Assembly (NCBI RefSeq): GCF_000515215.1
Contig: NZ_KI911557.1
Span: forward strand, 806,001-870,000
Length of the DNA stretch: 64,000 bases
Reading direction: 5' to 3'
Source: Methylomonas sp. 11b
GTDB taxonomy: Bacteria > Pseudomonadota > Gammaproteobacteria > Methylococcales > Methylomonadaceae
In this document: piece after piece, positions 37,050 through 48,072 of the stretch
How the letters are laid out: every line of letters starts with the position of its first letter
How positions within the stretch are numbered: the first letter of the stretch is position 1
The notes under the pieces: model-generated
Told to the model about the DNA's origin: nothing
Seen by the model: only the letters and a program-made list of their open reading frames with translations
The model's database searches: none
Translations under genes and position numbers: made by a program

Positions 37050-38351
37050 CTAAAAGGTAACAACCACATCGGCACCAAAGATAAATTGGCTGTCCTTATT
37101 GCGTTCGTCGTAAGCATCGACGCCTTGCGACCAGTCGTAGCGGGCTTCAGGTCTAAACATCAACCATTTCGCCGGTTTCCAGTTTAGGCCGACTGTCGCC
37201 GCATAGTAATTGGCAGGCCCAGTCGCCAGTACCGCACAACTCGGGCACATTTGGCCCACCCGGACGCCGTCGTCATCCCTAAACCATTCGCCGCGCAGGC
37301 CCACGCCCACCGTATCCGACAGGTCGTATTTCAATTGGGAATGGATGCCGTACCATTCGGCGTCGGCGAAGTTGTTCAGCGGGTGTTGTTGTTCGATACC
37401 GTGGTCGTGCTGCAACACGTAATGCCAGCGTTCGGCAAAGTTATGCTGGAATACCAGACTGTAAAAGGTGCGGTTATCGCGCTTGTTGATGCCGGTCTGG
37501 CGCTGAAATTCGCGTAGATTGTTGTTGCTGTTGACGTCGCCGGTAATCAGCGTCGCGGTAAACGAGGTTGCTGCATCGTCGCTGGTCCAGGTTGCGCCGC
37601 CCAGAAAATTCCAGTTTTCCATGTTTTTGTCGAAACCGTCCCAGGCGCCGTTGCCGTCCAGTACACCGTTTAGTTTGGTGTGGCCACCGGTCACCGCGCC
37701 CAGTGTCACGCTGAGATTTTTATGGACCGGATAAGTCGTGGTCATGCCGAAATGGGTAAACGGCTCGCCGTACTGGAAGGTATAGGGGTGAGTGTAGAAA
37801 AAATTGTCCGGCGACAAGCCGGTCTCGTAACCCATGATCGTATAAAACCGGCCAATACGCGTGGTCAGGCCCTTGCCTATCGGCGTAAAAATATCCAAAT
37901 AGGCATTTGGGATCGCCAGTTTGTAAAAGCGCTCGTCGGAACCAATTAATCGGTTATCCCAATGGCCGCCGCCGTAGGGATTGATAGTATTAAAACGGGC
38001 GTCGCTGCCGTACATCAGCGTCAGTTTGCCGCCGACGTCCCAATGGTCGCCGCCGGTATCGACGTCGCGGATCAATTCGCCGCCGAACTGGTGCAAATTG
38101 AATTCGTTGGCCCGGTCGGCAAACACCACGGTGCCGTTGTAACCGTCGCCGGGGTCGTTGGCGTTGTAAACAATACCGGCATCGGCCCAACTATGGACGC
38201 GCAAGCCGGCTGCTTTCATCCAGGGCAAATCGTTGATCATGGATAAGCCATTTAACAAACCGGCGCGTTCCTCGGCCGGCAATGGCGACATCGCCAACAA
38301 TAACGGTGCGGCGTACAGCCATTCGCGGATTCGTAAAGATGAGTGTGGCAT
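37050..38351 (-). CDS. Outer-membrane beta-barrel porin (bbp2/OmpL-like)
   Basis: A 433-residue protein with a signal peptide (MPHSSLRIREWLYAAPLLLA, cleaved after SPLPA) and a long beta-barrel pattern typical of the putative beta-barrel porin-2 family. Examples are LRVHSWADAGIVYN, IGRFYTIMGYETGLSPDNFF, WNFLGGATWTSDDAATSFTA and the aromatic end FIFGADVVVTF. The ATG at 38351 has AGGAG in front; an in-frame upstream start lies inside the preceding gene and is rejected. It begins 64 bases after the allophanate hydrolase stop on the same strand with no visible terminator between, so it probably belongs to the guanidine operon. It could be the outer-membrane entry for guanidine; that role is inference. 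Confidence 0.8.
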   Translation of the reverse strand: MPHSSLRIREWLYAAPLLLAMSPLPAEERAGLLNGLSMINDLPWMKAAGLRVHSWADAGIVYNANDPGDGYNGTVVFADRANEFNLHQFGGELIRDVDTGGDHWDVGGKLTLMYGSDARFNTINPYGGGHWDNRLIGSDERFYKLAIPNAYLDIFTPIGKGLTTRIGRFYTIMGYETGLSPDNFFYTHPYTFQYGEPFTHFGMTTTYPVHKNLSVTLGAVTGGHTKLNGVLDGNGAWDGFDKNMENWNFLGGATWTSDDAATSFTATLITGDVNSNNNLREFQRQTGINKRDNRTFYSLVFQHNFAERWHYVLQHDHGIEQQHPLNNFADAEWYGIHSQLKYDLSDTVGVGLRGEWFRDDDGVRVGQMCPSCAVLATGPANYYAATVGLNWKPAKWLMFRPEARYDWSQGVDAYDERNKDSQFIFGADVVVTF

Positions 38352-38415
38352 GGTGTTCTCCTGTCGAAAAATGAATCGTCGAAGTTTTTCGGACGCAAGC
38401 GCGGCCGGCAGCCGT

Positions 38416-40224
38416 TTAGTCGGGACGGGCAAGATAGGCGCGCCAGCCGCCGTAATCGGTAATGTCCAGTGCCTCACCCACGGCGGCCGTTTCGCAGACG
38501 AAGCCCTGCACGCTAGTGCCGTCCTGCAATTGCACGCTGCCTATACCCAACGGCGGCGGTATTTCGGCGACGAATTCGCCGTAACGGCTGACCGGTAAGG
38601 CCCAGACCTCGACGGCAATTGCCGCGCCGGGTTCGGCGCGGACCATACCGGGCCGCTTGCCGTCCGGCAACGCATATAGCCGGTAGGTCGAGGCGGTGTG
38701 CGTGCGTTGCAGTAAGACGCCGCCGCGGCCGGTCAAAAGATGGTTTAGCGGCAGGCCGGACAGATGCGCGCCGCACACCGCGACCCGGATGAAGCCGAAG
38801 GTGTCTTCAGTGCTCGCGTCGGGTAATTCGGAGCTTAAGGTTGCGGAGACGCCCAGCGCATGCGGCGCCAATTGCTCGCGCCGTTTCGCCAAAGCCAGCA
38901 AGGCCCGGTCGGCAAAGGCCGGCGCGCACAAGGTGATGCCGAACGGCAGGCCATTGGCGCGAAAACCAGCCGGCAGCGCAATGGCGCTTAGGTCGAGCAG
39001 GTTCATGAAATTGGTGTAATAACCTAATCGACTGTTCAATTCGAGCGGATTGTCTTCGACTGCCGCGATCCGGTAGATGGTGCCGGTGGTCGGCGTGACC
39101 AGTACATCAATTTGCCGCCAGATCGCATCGCTTCGCACCTTCAATTCCTGCAACCGGTAAAATGCTTGCCAGGCATCGGCCGCCGACAAGTCCGCGCCGT
39201 TGGCCAAAATGGCGCGGGTAACCGGGAATAGCGCTTCCGGGGAGTTTTGCAACAGCTCGCCGGCAACCAAATAGCGCTCGGCCAGCCAAGGCCCGGCGTA
39301 AAGCAGGCTGGCGGCGTCCAGCAAGGGCTGGATGTCCACTTCGACGGCGCTGCCGCCTTGCCGGACTAGTTCCGCAACCGCCTCGGCGAATAATTCGCTG
39401 GCGGCAGCATCGCCGAAAAATTGCAGTTGCTCCGGCTTAGGTACACCGAAACGGAAGCAGCCGGCGAAGCCTGGCGGCACAGGCAAGGGTTGGTCGGGAC
39501 GGTTGTAAGCATCCGCATCGTCGTAAACGTTGGCGACCCGTATTACCCGTTCCGCGTCGGCGGCCGTCAACGTGAAGATCGATACGCAATCCAGGCTGCG
39601 GCAAGCCGGCACCACGCCGGAAGTGCTTAACAAGCCCTGCGTCGGCTTGACGCCGACCAGATTATTGAACGCCGCCGGTACCCGGCCGGAACCGGCGGTG
39701 TCGGTGCCCAGTGCAAAGCTGGCCAACCCCGTCGCTACCGCGACCGCCGAACCCGAGCTGGAACCGCCGGCGATGTAAGCCGAATCGAAACTGTTTTGGC
39801 ACACACCATACGGCGAGCGGGTTCCGACCAAACCGGTCGCGAACTGGTCCAGATTGGTCTTGCCGACCGGAATCGCCCCGGCGGCGATCAATTGCCGCAC
39901 CACAAAAGCCGATTGCTGCGGCTGGTAGGCGTAAGCCGGACAGCCTGCGGTAGTGGGTAGACTGGCCAGATCGATGTTGTCCTTGATCGCAAACGGAATG
40001 CCGTACAAGGGCAAGTCGTCCGGCGATTTGTCCGCCAACGCCGCAGCATAAGCCCGCATCTGCGGCAGCGATAAACGGCTGATCCAGACGCCGCGCGCCG
40101 GCGCGGATTCCAGGCGTTGCCAGAGCATGTCCACCAACGACGCCGGCGTCAATTCTCCATCCCGGTAAGCTTGGCTGAGGCTAGCGATGCTCAGTACCTC
40201 GGGCAATTCGGTCCAAGCCGTCAT
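38416..40224 (-). CDS. atzF: Allophanate hydrolase (AtzF-type)
   Basis: A 602-residue protein with an N-terminal amidase-signature domain and a C-terminal AtzF domain of about 130 residues. The Ser-cisSer-Lys triad is visible: Lys in [14 protein letters not shown] and the Ser residues in [20 protein letters not shown] and [15 protein letters not shown]. It cleaves allophanate to ammonia and carbon dioxide, the last step of urea- or guanidine-carboxylase pathways. Its ATG overlaps the stop of the carboxylase gene as ATGA, so the two are coupled. An upstream in-frame ATG at 40290 within the carboxylase gene is rejected. Confidence 0.92.
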   Translation of the reverse strand: MTAWTELPEVLSIASLSQAYRDGELTPASLVDMLWQRLESAPARGVWISRLSLPQMRAYAAALADKSPDDLPLYGIPFAIKDNIDLASLPTTAGCPAYAYQPQQSAFVVRQLIAAGAIPVGKTNLDQFATGLVGTRSPYGVCQNSFDSAYIAGGSSSGSAVAVATGLASFALGTDTAGSGRVPAAFNNLVGVKPTQGLLSTSGVVPACRSLDCVSIFTLTAADAERVIRVANVYDDADAYNRPDQPLPVPPGFAGCFRFGVPKPEQLQFFGDAAASELFAEAVAELVRQGGSAVEVDIQPLLDAASLLYAGPWLAERYLVAGELLQNSPEALFPVTRAILANGADLSAADAWQAFYRLQELKVRSDAIWRQIDVLVTPTTGTIYRIAAVEDNPLELNSRLGYYTNFMNLLDLSAIALPAGFRANGLPFGITLCAPAFADRALLALAKRREQLAPHALGVSATLSSELPDASTEDTFGFIRVAVCGAHLSGLPLNHLLTGRGGVLLQRTHTASTYRLYALPDGKRPGMVRAEPGAAIAVEVWALPVSRYGEFVAEIPPPLGIGSVQLQDGTSVQGFVCETAAVGEALDITDYGGWRAYLARPD

Positions 40225-43200
40225 GCGTCCTCCCCGGCCTGCAGCACCAGCAAATCTTGGCCGGCGCTGATCTGGGCGCCTTCGTTGCAAAATACTTTCC
40301 AGACCGTGCCGTCTTCCGGCGCCGGCACCGGAAACTCCATTTTCATCGATTCGACCACCACCAAGGCGTCGCCTTTCCTGACGCTATCGCCGGCCTGAAC
40401 CAATACCTGCCAGACATTGCCGGCGATATGGCTGGCCACGGCCCGGGCGCCGGGCGGCAAGTCTAATTCGGTATCGATGGCCGCCGCCGCGACGGTCTGG
40501 TCGTCGGCATAAACCTGGCCGGCTTGCTCCCAGCGTTCGCGTTCTGCGTCGAAGGCCGCTTGTTGGCGGCTTTTGCATTCGGCAATCTCGTCGGCGTGTT
40601 CGCGCAGAAAGTCGTTGTATTGGCGCAGGCTGAAGGTTTCCTCGCGAATATCCAGCTTGAGCTTGCCGCTGAGCACATCTTGTCGGTAACGCAGCAATTC
40701 CTCGGCGGATACCGGATAAAACCGAATTTGGTCGAAAAAGCGCAGCAGCCAAGGCTTGCCGTCGCGAAAATCGGCGGTTTGCCGGTAGCGATTCCACATC
40801 GGCACGGTGCGGCCGACGAACTGATAGCCGCCCGGGCCTTCCATGCCGTAGACGCACAGGTAAGCGCCGCCGATGCCGACTGCATTCTCCGGGGTCCAGG
40901 TTCGAGCCGGGTTGTATTTGGTCGTCACCAGTCGGTGGCGCGGATCGATCGGGGTTGCCACCGGTGCGCCGAGATAGACGTCGCCCAAGCCCATCACCAG
41001 ATAACTGGCGTTGAACAGGATCTCCTTGACCTGTTCGATGCTGTCCAGGCCGTTGATGCGGCGGATGAATTCGATATTGCTCGGACACCACGGCGCATCC
41101 TTGCGCACCGACTGCATGTATTTTTCGATGGCCAATTGGGTGGACGGGTCGTCCCAGGACAGCGGCAGATGGACGATGCGGGTCGGCACTTCCATGTCTT
41201 CGATGCCGGGCAATTCGGCTTCGGCCTGCGCCAGAATCCGCATCAGTTCGTCCAGCTCCAAGCTTCGATCATAATGCACTTGCAAGGAACGTATGCCCGG
41301 CGTCAGGTCAACAATGCCGGGAATGCCGCGCTGTTGCAGGCAAGTCATCAAGGCGTGCACCCGAAAGCGCAGATTCAGGTCCAAAATCAATGGCCCGTAT
41401 TCGACCAGTAGGTTGCGGTCGCCGGCCTGGCGGTAGGTGACGGCTACCTGATCTTCTCTGGCCGGCGTTGCGGTGACGATACAGCTTTCCTGGGCATCCG
41501 TTTCCGCTGGCAATTCGGGCAAAGCCGCATCGGCAGGATTGGCTATGACCCGTTCGACCTCGGCATCCAGATGTGCAGCCTGTTCGCGGTTCAAGCGGAT
41601 AAAGCGCACGGTATTACCTGGCTTCAGTTGGCCCAGTTTCCACAATTCCGCAGCGACCACCGTAGCCGGACAGACAAAGCCGCCCAGACTGGGACCGTCC
41701 GGACCGAGTATCACCGGCATATCGCCGGTAAAATCCACGGCGCCTATCGCATAGGCGTTGTCGTGGATGTTGGACGGGTGCAGGCCGGCCTCGCCACCGT
41801 CGCTACGCGCCCAACGCGGTTTCGGGCCGATCAGGCGAATGCCGGTACGGTTGGAGTTGTAATGCACTTCCCAATCGGTCGCGAAGAATTCGGCGATGTC
41901 CGCATCGGTAAAAAAATCCGGCGCGCCGTGCGGCCCGTAAAGCACACCGATGTGCCAATGCTCGGCGTAGACAGGTAGCGCGGCCGAATTCGGCACGACT
42001 TCCTCGGTCATGGCGATTTCCACCGCAATCGGCAACACGTCGCCGACCCGCAGCACCCGGCCGCCGTGGCCGCCGAACTGGCCCAAGGTAAACGTGGCGC
42101 GGCTGCCCAGATATTCCGGCACGTCGAAGCCGCCTTGGATCGCCAGATAAGTTCGGCAACCCTGGCCGGCAATAGTACCCAGTTTCAATACGTCGCCGGC
42201 GGACACTTGAATGGCTTGCCAGAATGCCACCGATTCGCCGTTCAACTCGGCTTGCATCGCCGCGCCGGTCAAAACGATGCGGGTGGCGAAATTGAAGCGC
42301 AGGCAGGGACCGTTGATCGCCATTTCCAGACCGGCCGCGTGTTCCGGGTTGCCCAAAATCCGGTTCCCTAAACGAAAGGCCAGCATATCCATCGGCCCGG
42401 ACGGCGGTACGCCTACGTCCCAATAACCCAGGCGGCCCGGATAGTCCTGGATCATGCTTTGGGTGCCGGCTTCCAGCACATCCAAGGTGCGCGGACGATA
42501 AGTCAGTCCGGCTAGATAAGCGGTGATCTGCCGGCCGCTGCGAAACACGTCGTCGGCGACGATCTGCCGTAAATAGGCCAGATTGGTTTCTATACCGGCC
42601 AAACGGGTGTTGGCCAGTGCGGCGTGCATCTCCGCCAACGCCTGTTCGCGGTCGGCGGCGTGGACGATGACCTTGGCCAGCAACGGATCGTAATGCGGCG
42701 TGACTTCCAAGCCGTTTTCCAGCCAATGGTCGATCCTGACTGCGGCCGGAAACCGGCAATCGGTCAACAGGCCGGCCGAGGGTTGGAAGTTTTTGTTCGG
42801 GTCTTCGGCGTAGACCCGAACCTGCATCGACCAGCCCCGCGGCGCGTGCCGGTATCGATCCAGAAACCCGCTATCGCCGGCCGCCAGCCGCACCATCCAC
42901 TCGACCAGATCGGTGCCGGTGACTTGTTCAGTGACACCGTGTTCGACTTGCAGCCGGGTGTTGACCTCCAGAAAATAAAACTCGCCGCTGTCCTGGTCGT
43001 AGACGAATTCGACCGTGCCGGCCGAACGGTAAGCCACCGCCTCGCCCAGTGCCAAGGCATGGTTGTAAAGCGCAGCGCGCGTCGCCTCGCTGATGCCTGG
43101 CGCCGGGGTTTCCTCGATCACTTTCTGGTTGCGACGCTGTACCGAACAATCGCGCTCGCCTAAATGGATCACCCGGCCCGCGCCGTCGCCGAATATCTGC

Positions 43201-43829
43201 ACCTCGATATGGCGGGCGCGTTCGATGAATTTTTCCAGATACAGGCCGCTGTCCTTGAAATTGGCCGCGCTCAAGCGCTGCACCACGGCAAACGCCTCGC
43301 TCAGTTCGGTATCGTTGCGGCACAAGCGCATGCCGATACCGCCGCCGCCGGCAGTGCTTTTCAGCATCAACGGATAGCCGATGTCGGCCGCCGCTTGCAA
43401 GGCCTGGGCGATATCCGCCAGCAAGCCTGTGCCCGGTAGTAACGGTACTCCGCAGGTTTTGGCAATCTCGCGGGCAGTATGTTTCAAGCCGAAACGCCGC
43501 AATTGCTCCGGGGTCGGGCCGATAAAGACGATACCGGCCGCCGCGCATTGTTCGGCAAATTCGGCATTTTCGCTCAGAAAGCCGTAGCCGGGATGGATGG
43601 CCTGGGCGCCGGTGGCCTTCGCCGCTGCCAAAATCCGCTCGCTGCGCAAATAGCTGTCGGCCGCCGCCGCGCCGCCGACGCAAACCGCTTCGTCGGCATC
43701 CTGCACGTGGCGGGCGTGGGCGTCGGCTTCGGAATACACCGCGACGCTGGCGACCCCCAATTGCTTTAAGGTCCGAATGATGCGGCAGGCGATTTCGCCG
43801 CGATTGGCGATCAATACCTTGTTAAACAT
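40221..43829 (-). CDS. Biotin-dependent urea/guanidine carboxylase
   Basis: A 1202-residue single-chain carboxylase. Residues 1-450 form the biotin carboxylase ([20 protein letters not shown], the glycine-rich [14 protein letters not shown] and [16 protein letters not shown]). The KipA-like then KipI-like carboxyltransferase parts follow (for example [20 protein letters not shown] and [20 protein letters not shown]). A biotinyl domain at the C-terminus carries [18 protein letters not shown], with the biotinylated Lys. Members in operons with a guanidine riboswitch and two DUF1989 proteins are known to prefer guanidine over urea. The context here fits guanidine carboxylase, producing carboxyguanidine; the active-site residues that decide the substrate were not checked by alignment. 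An AGAGGA ribosome-binding site is present. Confidence 0.9.
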   Translation of the reverse strand: MFNKVLIANRGEIACRIIRTLKQLGVASVAVYSEADAHARHVQDADEAVCVGGAAAADSYLRSERILAAAKATGAQAIHPGYGFLSENAEFAEQCAAAGIVFIGPTPEQLRRFGLKHTAREIAKTCGVPLLPGTGLLADIAQALQAAADIGYPLMLKSTAGGGGIGMRLCRNDTELSEAFAVVQRLSAANFKDSGLYLEKFIERARHIEVQIFGDGAGRVIHLGERDCSVQRRNQKVIEETPAPGISEATRAALYNHALALGEAVAYRSAGTVEFVYDQDSGEFYFLEVNTRLQVEHGVTEQVTGTDLVEWMVRLAAGDSGFLDRYRHAPRGWSMQVRVYAEDPNKNFQPSAGLLTDCRFPAAVRIDHWLENGLEVTPHYDPLLAKVIVHAADREQALAEMHAALANTRLAGIETNLAYLRQIVADDVFRSGRQITAYLAGLTYRPRTLDVLEAGTQSMIQDYPGRLGYWDVGVPPSGPMDMLAFRLGNRILGNPEHAAGLEMAINGPCLRFNFATRIVLTGAAMQAELNGESVAFWQAIQVSAGDVLKLGTIAGQGCRTYLAIQGGFDVPEYLGSRATFTLGQFGGHGGRVLRVGDVLPIAVEIAMTEEVVPNSAALPVYAEHWHIGVLYGPHGAPDFFTDADIAEFFATDWEVHYNSNRTGIRLIGPKPRWARSDGGEAGLHPSNIHDNAYAIGAVDFTGDMPVILGPDGPSLGGFVCPATVVAAELWKLGQLKPGNTVRFIRLNREQAAHLDAEVERVIANPADAALPELPAETDAQESCIVTATPAREDQVAVTYRQAGDRNLLVEYGPLILDLNLRFRVHALMTCLQQRGIPGIVDLTPGIRSLQVHYDRSLELDELMRILAQAEAELPGIEDMEVPTRIVHLPLSWDDPSTQLAIEKYMQSVRKDAPWCPSNIEFIRRINGLDSIEQVKEILFNASYLVMGLGDVYLGAPVATPIDPRHRLVTTKYNPARTWTPENAVGIGGAYLCVYGMEGPGGYQFVGRTVPMWNRYRQTADFRDGKPWLLRFFDQIRFYPVSAEELLRYRQDVLSGKLKLDIREETFSLRQYNDFLREHADEIAECKSRQQAAFDAERERWEQAGQVYADDQTVAAAAIDTELDLPPGARAVASHIAGNVWQVLVQAGDSVRKGDALVVVESMKMEFPVPAPEDGTVWKVFCNEGAQISAGQDLLVLQAGEDA

Positions 43830-43898
43830 GAATCCTCTTCTGGCGGGCCGTCCCGCCTTGCTTTGCCAACGCCGGGTCGTCCCGGCGCGGATTACGGG

Positions 43899-44537
43899 TC
43901 AATCCCAGATCAGCAGGCGCACCGGCGTCGGGTTGTAGGCGTTGCACGGATTATTCAGTTGCGGGCAGTTGGAAATCAGCGCGATGACGTCCATCTCGGC
44001 CCGCATTTCCACGTATTTACCCGGCGCGGAAATGCCGTCGGCAAAGGTCAATTGACCGTCTGCCGTGACCGGCACGTTCATGAAAAAATTGATATTGCTG
44101 GCGATGTCGCGCTTGGCCAGCCCGCAGTCGGCGTGGCCGATGGCCAACAAAAAGCTGTCGCGGCAACTGTGCATGTGCTTCTTATCCAGGGCATAGCGCA
44201 CGCTGTTGCTCTCGGCGGCACAAGCGCCGCCCAAGGTATCGTGGCGACCACAGGTGTCGGCCACGATGGTCAGCAGCACGTTACCCTCGCCGGACATCAG
44301 CTTGGTGCCGGCACTCAGGTACAAATTACCTTGGTGGCGTATCGTGTCGGTGGCGCTGTAGCGTTCTTCATGGTCGGCGGCGCTGTAAAACAAGGTGTCG
44401 ACGGCTTGGTTGCCTTCCAGATCCAAGATGCGGAAGGTCTGGCCTTGTTTGATGGTATATAGCCAGGGTTCGCCGGCCGGCAAGGTGTAATCGTAAAGTG
44501 CGGTGCTCGGGTCGAGCGTGCTTTCGACGATGGGCAT
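43899..44537 (-). CDS. DUF1989 protein, carboxyguanidine deiminase subunit (second)
   Basis: A 212-residue urea-carboxylase-associated (UAAP, DUF1989) protein starting [20 protein letters not shown]. Family motifs are [33 protein letters not shown] and [16 protein letters not shown]. In guanidine operons, the two DUF1989 proteins form the carboxyguanidine deiminase (CgdAB) that removes ammonia to give allophanate. This is the shorter member. The ATG at 44537 is 25 bases after the stop of the other subunit gene; an in-frame upstream start would overlap that gene and lacks support. The ribosome-binding site is weak. Confidence 0.85.
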   Translation of the reverse strand: MPIVESTLDPSTALYDYTLPAGEPWLYTIKQGQTFRILDLEGNQAVDTLFYSAADHEERYSATDTIRHQGNLYLSAGTKLMSGEGNVLLTIVADTCGRHDTLGGACAAESNSVRYALDKKHMHSCRDSFLLAIGHADCGLAKRDIASNINFFMNVPVTADGQLTFADGISAPGKYVEMRAEMDVIALISNCPQLNNPCNAYNPTPVRLLIWD

Positions 44538-44562
44538 AGGTTGGTTCTCGTAAAATCGGTGA

Positions 44563-45294
44563 TTACAGGAAATAGCGTTCGGTATTGGTAAAGCCGCGGC
44601 TGTTTTCCGGGCGGAAATTGCGACATTTATCGTCCTGGTCCGGCAAATCGCCACGGTAAGCCTCGAGCTTTACCGATTTGGGCTGGTAATGCGGATTCGG
44701 GTCCAGTGGATGCGGGCAGGTGCTGAGCAGCACCAGCGTGTTCAGTTCAAAGCGCAGCTCTACTTGGTTGCCGGGGGTGGAATGTCCAACTTGATATTGC
44801 AGATTGCCATCGTCGTCGGCCGCGATCTTGCTGAAGAAGTTGACGTTGGCGACCAGGTCGCGCTTGCCCAAGCCCCACTTTTCCAATTCGATCAATAAGC
44901 TGTCGCGGCCGTTGCGATACATGGCATTGCGATGGCTTTGGTAACTGGCCGTGCCGTATTTGGCCAGCACGTGTGCGGCGTCGGATACACCGCACACCGT
45001 GTCGTGCCAGCCCAGCGTATCGGCGGTAATCGAGCACAACACCCGGCCCATGTCCGAATAGCAGACAAAGCCTTCGCTCAGATGAAAGGTATGTTGGGCC
45101 TTCAGCGTGTCGGCCATGTTGTAGCGCTCAGTGCGTTCGTCGTCATTGATAAACAAGGCCGCCAGATTGGCGCCGCCTTCGCAATCGGTCAGGCGCAAGC
45201 GGTTGCCGCGCCGCATCCGGAACGAGGTATGGGCGCCGGCCGGCAGATTTTCGCTCCACAGCAGGTCTTCGTTATTTATAGAGGCTAAGCTCAT
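44563..45294 (-). CDS. DUF1989 protein, carboxyguanidine deiminase subunit (first)
   Basis: A 243-residue DUF1989 protein starting [20 protein letters not shown]. Motifs parallel the second subunit: [45 protein letters not shown] and a His/Pro-rich C-terminus, [18 protein letters not shown]. The shared T-x-G-x-H-D-T block probably carries metal or substrate ligands. It would act with the 43899-44537 protein as a two-subunit deiminase. A strong AGGAG site lies 6 bases before the ATG, and the ABC-transporter ATPase gene ends 18 bases upstream. Confidence 0.85.
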   Translation of the reverse strand: MSLASINNEDLLWSENLPAGAHTSFRMRRGNRLRLTDCEGGANLAALFINDDERTERYNMADTLKAQHTFHLSEGFVCYSDMGRVLCSITADTLGWHDTVCGVSDAAHVLAKYGTASYQSHRNAMYRNGRDSLLIELEKWGLGKRDLVANVNFFSKIAADDDGNLQYQVGHSTPGNQVELRFELNTLVLLSTCPHPLDPNPHYQPKSVKLEAYRGDLPDQDDKCRNFRPENSRGFTNTERYFL

Positions 45295-45312
45295 CGTGGT
45301 CTCCTGAATCGG

Positions 45313-46152
45313 TTATAGCGCCGGGCTCTGCCCCAGACGCTCGAGTAGTTCGTAATTGGTTTGCATGCCGGAAGTCTCGCGAATACCGGCCAATATCTGT
45401 TTTTTCAAGGCAATGAAGTCCGGATTCTGTTTCATGTCCTGGTCGCGGTGGTCCGGCAACGGTACCGTGTGCACTGCGGCGATGCGTCCCGGCCGGGGGG
45501 CCATCAACACCACCCGGTGTGCCAGATATATCGCTTCTTCCACGTCGTGGGTGACGAACAGCACCGTGGTTTTTTCCAGGATGGATACATGCAAAATCAG
45601 ATCGTGCATCACTTCGCGGGTCTGGGCGTCCAATGCGCCGAACGGCTCGTCCATCAACAAGATGCGCGGCCGAGCCATCAAGGCCCTGGCGATGGCCACC
45701 CGCTGCTGCATGCCGCCGGACAGTTGATTCGGATAGGCGTCGGCGACGTGGCTCAGACCCATCAAGCGGATCAAGGCGTCGGCCCGGCCTTCGGCTGATT
45801 CAACATCGCCCAGCGTCGATACGTCCCGATGCACTTTTAATTGCCGACAGAACTTGATGTTGTCGGTCACGCTCAACCACGGATACAGGCTGTAATGCTG
45901 GAATACCATGGCCCGGTCAATGCCGGGGCCGGCGATAGGCAAACCGTCGACGTTGACGCTACCGCCGCTGGCTGGCTCCAGGCCGCCAACGATGCGCAGC
46001 AAGGTCGATTTGCCGCAGCCGGACGCACCGACCAGCGTGACGAACTCGCCGGGCGCAATGTCGAGATCGGCATCCTGCAAGGCGACGATGTCCGCGCCGT
46101 TGGCGGCAAAGCGTTTTTGCAAGTCGCGGATTTGAATGATGGGAGTCGTCAT
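45313..46152 (-). CDS. ABC transporter ATPase (nitrate/taurine/urea-type), guanidine operon
   Basis: A 279-residue ATPase starting MTTPIIQIRDLQKRFAANGA. Walker A is in LVGASGCGKSTLLRIVGGL, the signature in QLSGGMQQRVAIARALMA, Walker B in [20 protein letters not shown], and the switch His in VLFVTHDVEEAIYLAHRV. It belongs to the SsuB/TauB/NrtD-like group that serves small organic and N or S anions and amines. The ATG at 46152 is 5 bases after the permease stop. With the permease and binding protein it forms a complete importer, probably for guanidine given the riboswitch. Confidence 0.9.
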   Translation of the reverse strand: MTTPIIQIRDLQKRFAANGADIVALQDADLDIAPGEFVTLVGASGCGKSTLLRIVGGLEPASGGSVNVDGLPIAGPGIDRAMVFQHYSLYPWLSVTDNIKFCRQLKVHRDVSTLGDVESAEGRADALIRLMGLSHVADAYPNQLSGGMQQRVAIARALMARPRILLMDEPFGALDAQTREVMHDLILHVSILEKTTVLFVTHDVEEAIYLAHRVVLMAPRPGRIAAVHTVPLPDHRDQDMKQNPDFIALKKQILAGIRETSGMQTNYELLERLGQSPAL

Positions 46153-46157
46153 CGGCG

Positions 46158-46967
46158 CTATCTCCGGTACAGCCAAGGGAAGCTGCGGCGATGCGCCCAG
46201 CGGAAGCATTGGTCGGTAGCCAGGCCGAATAACCCAATCAGAATGATGCCGGCGAAGATTTTGTCGGTCTGTAAAAAGCGTTGCGCTTTGAGCACGGCAA
46301 AGCCCAAGCCGGAATTGGCCGCGACCAGTTCGGCTACCACTAGATAGGTCCAGGCCCAGCCCATTGTTACCCGCAAGGTATCCAGAATCGCCGGTTTGGC
46401 CGACGGCATGATCACCCGCATCACGATTTCGTCGCGGTCGGCGCCCATGGTCTGCGCCGCTTCGATTTGCTCCATCGGCACCCGCCGCACGTCCTCGGCG
46501 ATCATCAACAGCATTTGAAAAAAGGTGCCGATGAAAATAATCGCGATCTTGGCGCCCTCATCTATGCCGACCCACAGCATCACCAACGGGATGAAGGCTG
46601 CCGCCGGCATATAGCGGATGAAGTCGGTCAACGGTTCAAACAGGGCCTTGACCGGCGCATAAGTGCCGACCAGTACGCCCAAGGGCAAGGCCAGCACTGC
46701 CGACAATAGAAACCCGGCCACGACCCGGTAAACGCTGATGGCGATGTCGCCGAGCAAATCGCCGTCGCGCAGCCATTCCCAGGCACTGTCCAACACCAAA
46801 GGCGGCGTCGGCAGGAACACCGGGTCTATCGCGCCGCCGGCGGAAGCCCACCACCAACCGAGCAGCACCGACAGTAAACCGCTCATTGCAATCAGCCAAT
46901 GCGCGCGCCGTTCCAAACTGCCGCGTATCGCCCACAATGGTCGGCGCGGATTTAAATTGCCAGTCAT
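46158..46967 (-). CDS. ABC transporter permease (SsuC/TauC-like), guanidine operon
   Basis: A 269-residue inner-membrane permease with about six helices. The BPD_transp_1 coupling region EAAQTMGADRDEIVMRVIMP (the EAA loop, here E-A-A-x3-G) is followed by AKPAILDTLRVTMGWAWTYL and VVAELVAANSGLGFAVLKAQ. The ATG at 46967 is chosen; a GTG three codons upstream is also possible. It lies 15 bases from the binding-protein stop and 5 from the ATPase start, so the three genes are one transcription unit. Confidence 0.9.
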   Translation of the reverse strand: MTGNLNPRRPLWAIRGSLERRAHWLIAMSGLLSVLLGWWWASAGGAIDPVFLPTPPLVLDSAWEWLRDGDLLGDIAISVYRVVAGFLLSAVLALPLGVLVGTYAPVKALFEPLTDFIRYMPAAAFIPLVMLWVGIDEGAKIAIIFIGTFFQMLLMIAEDVRRVPMEQIEAAQTMGADRDEIVMRVIMPSAKPAILDTLRVTMGWAWTYLVVAELVAANSGLGFAVLKAQRFLQTDKIFAGIILIGLFGLATDQCFRWAHRRSFPWLYRR

Positions 46968-46982
46968 AGTTGCCACCCTGCG

Positions 46983-47978
46983 TTAGTGAGCGGCGAGCGC
47001 TTCGGCCACCAATGAGGCATCGACGCCGACCGCCAAATCCGGCACGCTGTCGATCAAACGGTTATCTTTCAAGAAGGCGGCGATGGTTGGGCCGACGGCT
47101 GCCAACGAGTTCGTTTCGCCGGCAGGTCCCAAGGCTTTCAAGTTGTCTTCCAATGTGAAGAAGCGGGTGCCGGGCAGAAACACTTTGTAGGCGTCAGGTT
47201 TCATGCCGACCACTTTGGCCATAACGGTAACGGCTTGGTCGGGCTGCTCGCGGATAAAGCGTTGCGTATCCTGCCAAGCCTTGATCATGCCGACCAGTTC
47301 GGCACGGTGGGTTTCGATGGCTTTAACCCTTGCTACCAATAAGTCCGGGATCAAGCCGGGCATGTCTTTGGAAGTGAACAAGGCAGAACCTTTGCCGCTG
47401 CTTTGGATATTGTTGACCCAAGGATTCCAGACCACGGTCGCGTCGACCCGACCGCTCAGAAACGCCGCCGCCGCATCGCCGGCCGACAGGTTTACGGTTT
47501 TAATATCGTTGAATGTTAGGCCGTTCTTGCTCAGCGCCGTGGCAAGCACGAAGTGGGATATCGAATATTGCTCGAGGGCGATGGTTTTGCCTTTCAGGTC
47601 GGCGAAGCTTTTGATGCCCGGATTGACTATCAAGGCGTCGTTGCCGTCGGAATTGTCGTTGACCAAAATGGCTTTGATCGGCACGTTCTTGCTGAGCGGC
47701 GCCATCGTGTCGGACCAGGTCTGGCAGTTGGCATCGAGTTGGCCGGCCGATAGGGCCGAGATCGAGTCGGTGTAATTGGCAAACCAAACCAGTTTGACTT
47801 TGGCACCGTATTTTTTGAAATAGCCGTTCTTCTCGGCGACATACCAGGCCACCCAGCCAGGCCAATCGCTGACGCCGACCTTTACCTCGGCGAAAGCCGG
47901 TTTAGATAAGCAAAACAACGCCGCAGCGAGAACAAGCGCAATTAATCGGGACAGGCAGTGGGAGAAAGTAGATGTCAT
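46983..47978 (-). CDS. ABC transporter substrate-binding protein, guanidine operon
   Basis: A 331-residue periplasmic protein with a signal peptide (SRLIALVLAAALFCLSKPAFA, cleaved before EVKVGVSDW). The mature part reads VGVSDWPGWVAWYVAEKNGY, FKKYGAKVKLVWFANYTDSI and SALSAGQLDANCQTWSDT, the NMT1/SsuA-TauA fold. It is the first gene after the riboswitch, with GGAG seven bases before the ATG. By context its ligand is guanidine or a related cation, although homologues are often annotated for nitrate, taurine or urea. Confidence 0.88.
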   Translation of the reverse strand: MTSTFSHCLSRLIALVLAAALFCLSKPAFAEVKVGVSDWPGWVAWYVAEKNGYFKKYGAKVKLVWFANYTDSISALSAGQLDANCQTWSDTMAPLSKNVPIKAILVNDNSDGNDALIVNPGIKSFADLKGKTIALEQYSISHFVLATALSKNGLTFNDIKTVNLSAGDAAAAFLSGRVDATVVWNPWVNNIQSSGKGSALFTSKDMPGLIPDLLVARVKAIETHRAELVGMIKAWQDTQRFIREQPDQAVTVMAKVVGMKPDAYKVFLPGTRFFTLEDNLKALGPAGETNSLAAVGPTIAAFLKDNRLIDSVPDLAVGVDASLVAEALAAH

Positions 47979-47998
47979 GAGTAGCTCCGGTCGGGTTG

Positions 47999-48072
47999 AA
48001 AAAGCTACACGTAGAGGCGGACCGGTTTGTTAAACCGTCTGACCTCCCGGGCTTTTATCCCGCCGTGTAGCT
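47999..48072 (-). terminator. Riboswitch-controlled terminator of the guanidine operon
   Basis: On the minus strand, AGCTACACG inside the aptamer (48064-48072) is the exact complement of CGTGTAGCT (48003-48011), which is followed by five T (48003-47999). Pairing them would break the ACACGG segment of the aptamer and make a long-range intrinsic terminator just before the ribosome-binding site. Between the halves a smaller CGGTTT/AAACCG hairpin (48023-48037) can form. Ligand binding would hold ACACGG in the aptamer and allow read-through. The pairing is seen directly; the switching is inferred. Confidence 0.7.

Noticed and set aside
40524..41411. 295-codon open frame antisense to the guanidine carboxylase gene
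   Set aside because: The opposite strand encodes a full, motif-rich carboxylase; the antisense product has no recognisable features.
43899..45294. Reading the two DUF1989 genes as amino-acid or urea metabolism proteins
   Set aside because: The guanidine riboswitch and gene order fit the carboxyguanidine deiminase role better than the older urea-associated label.
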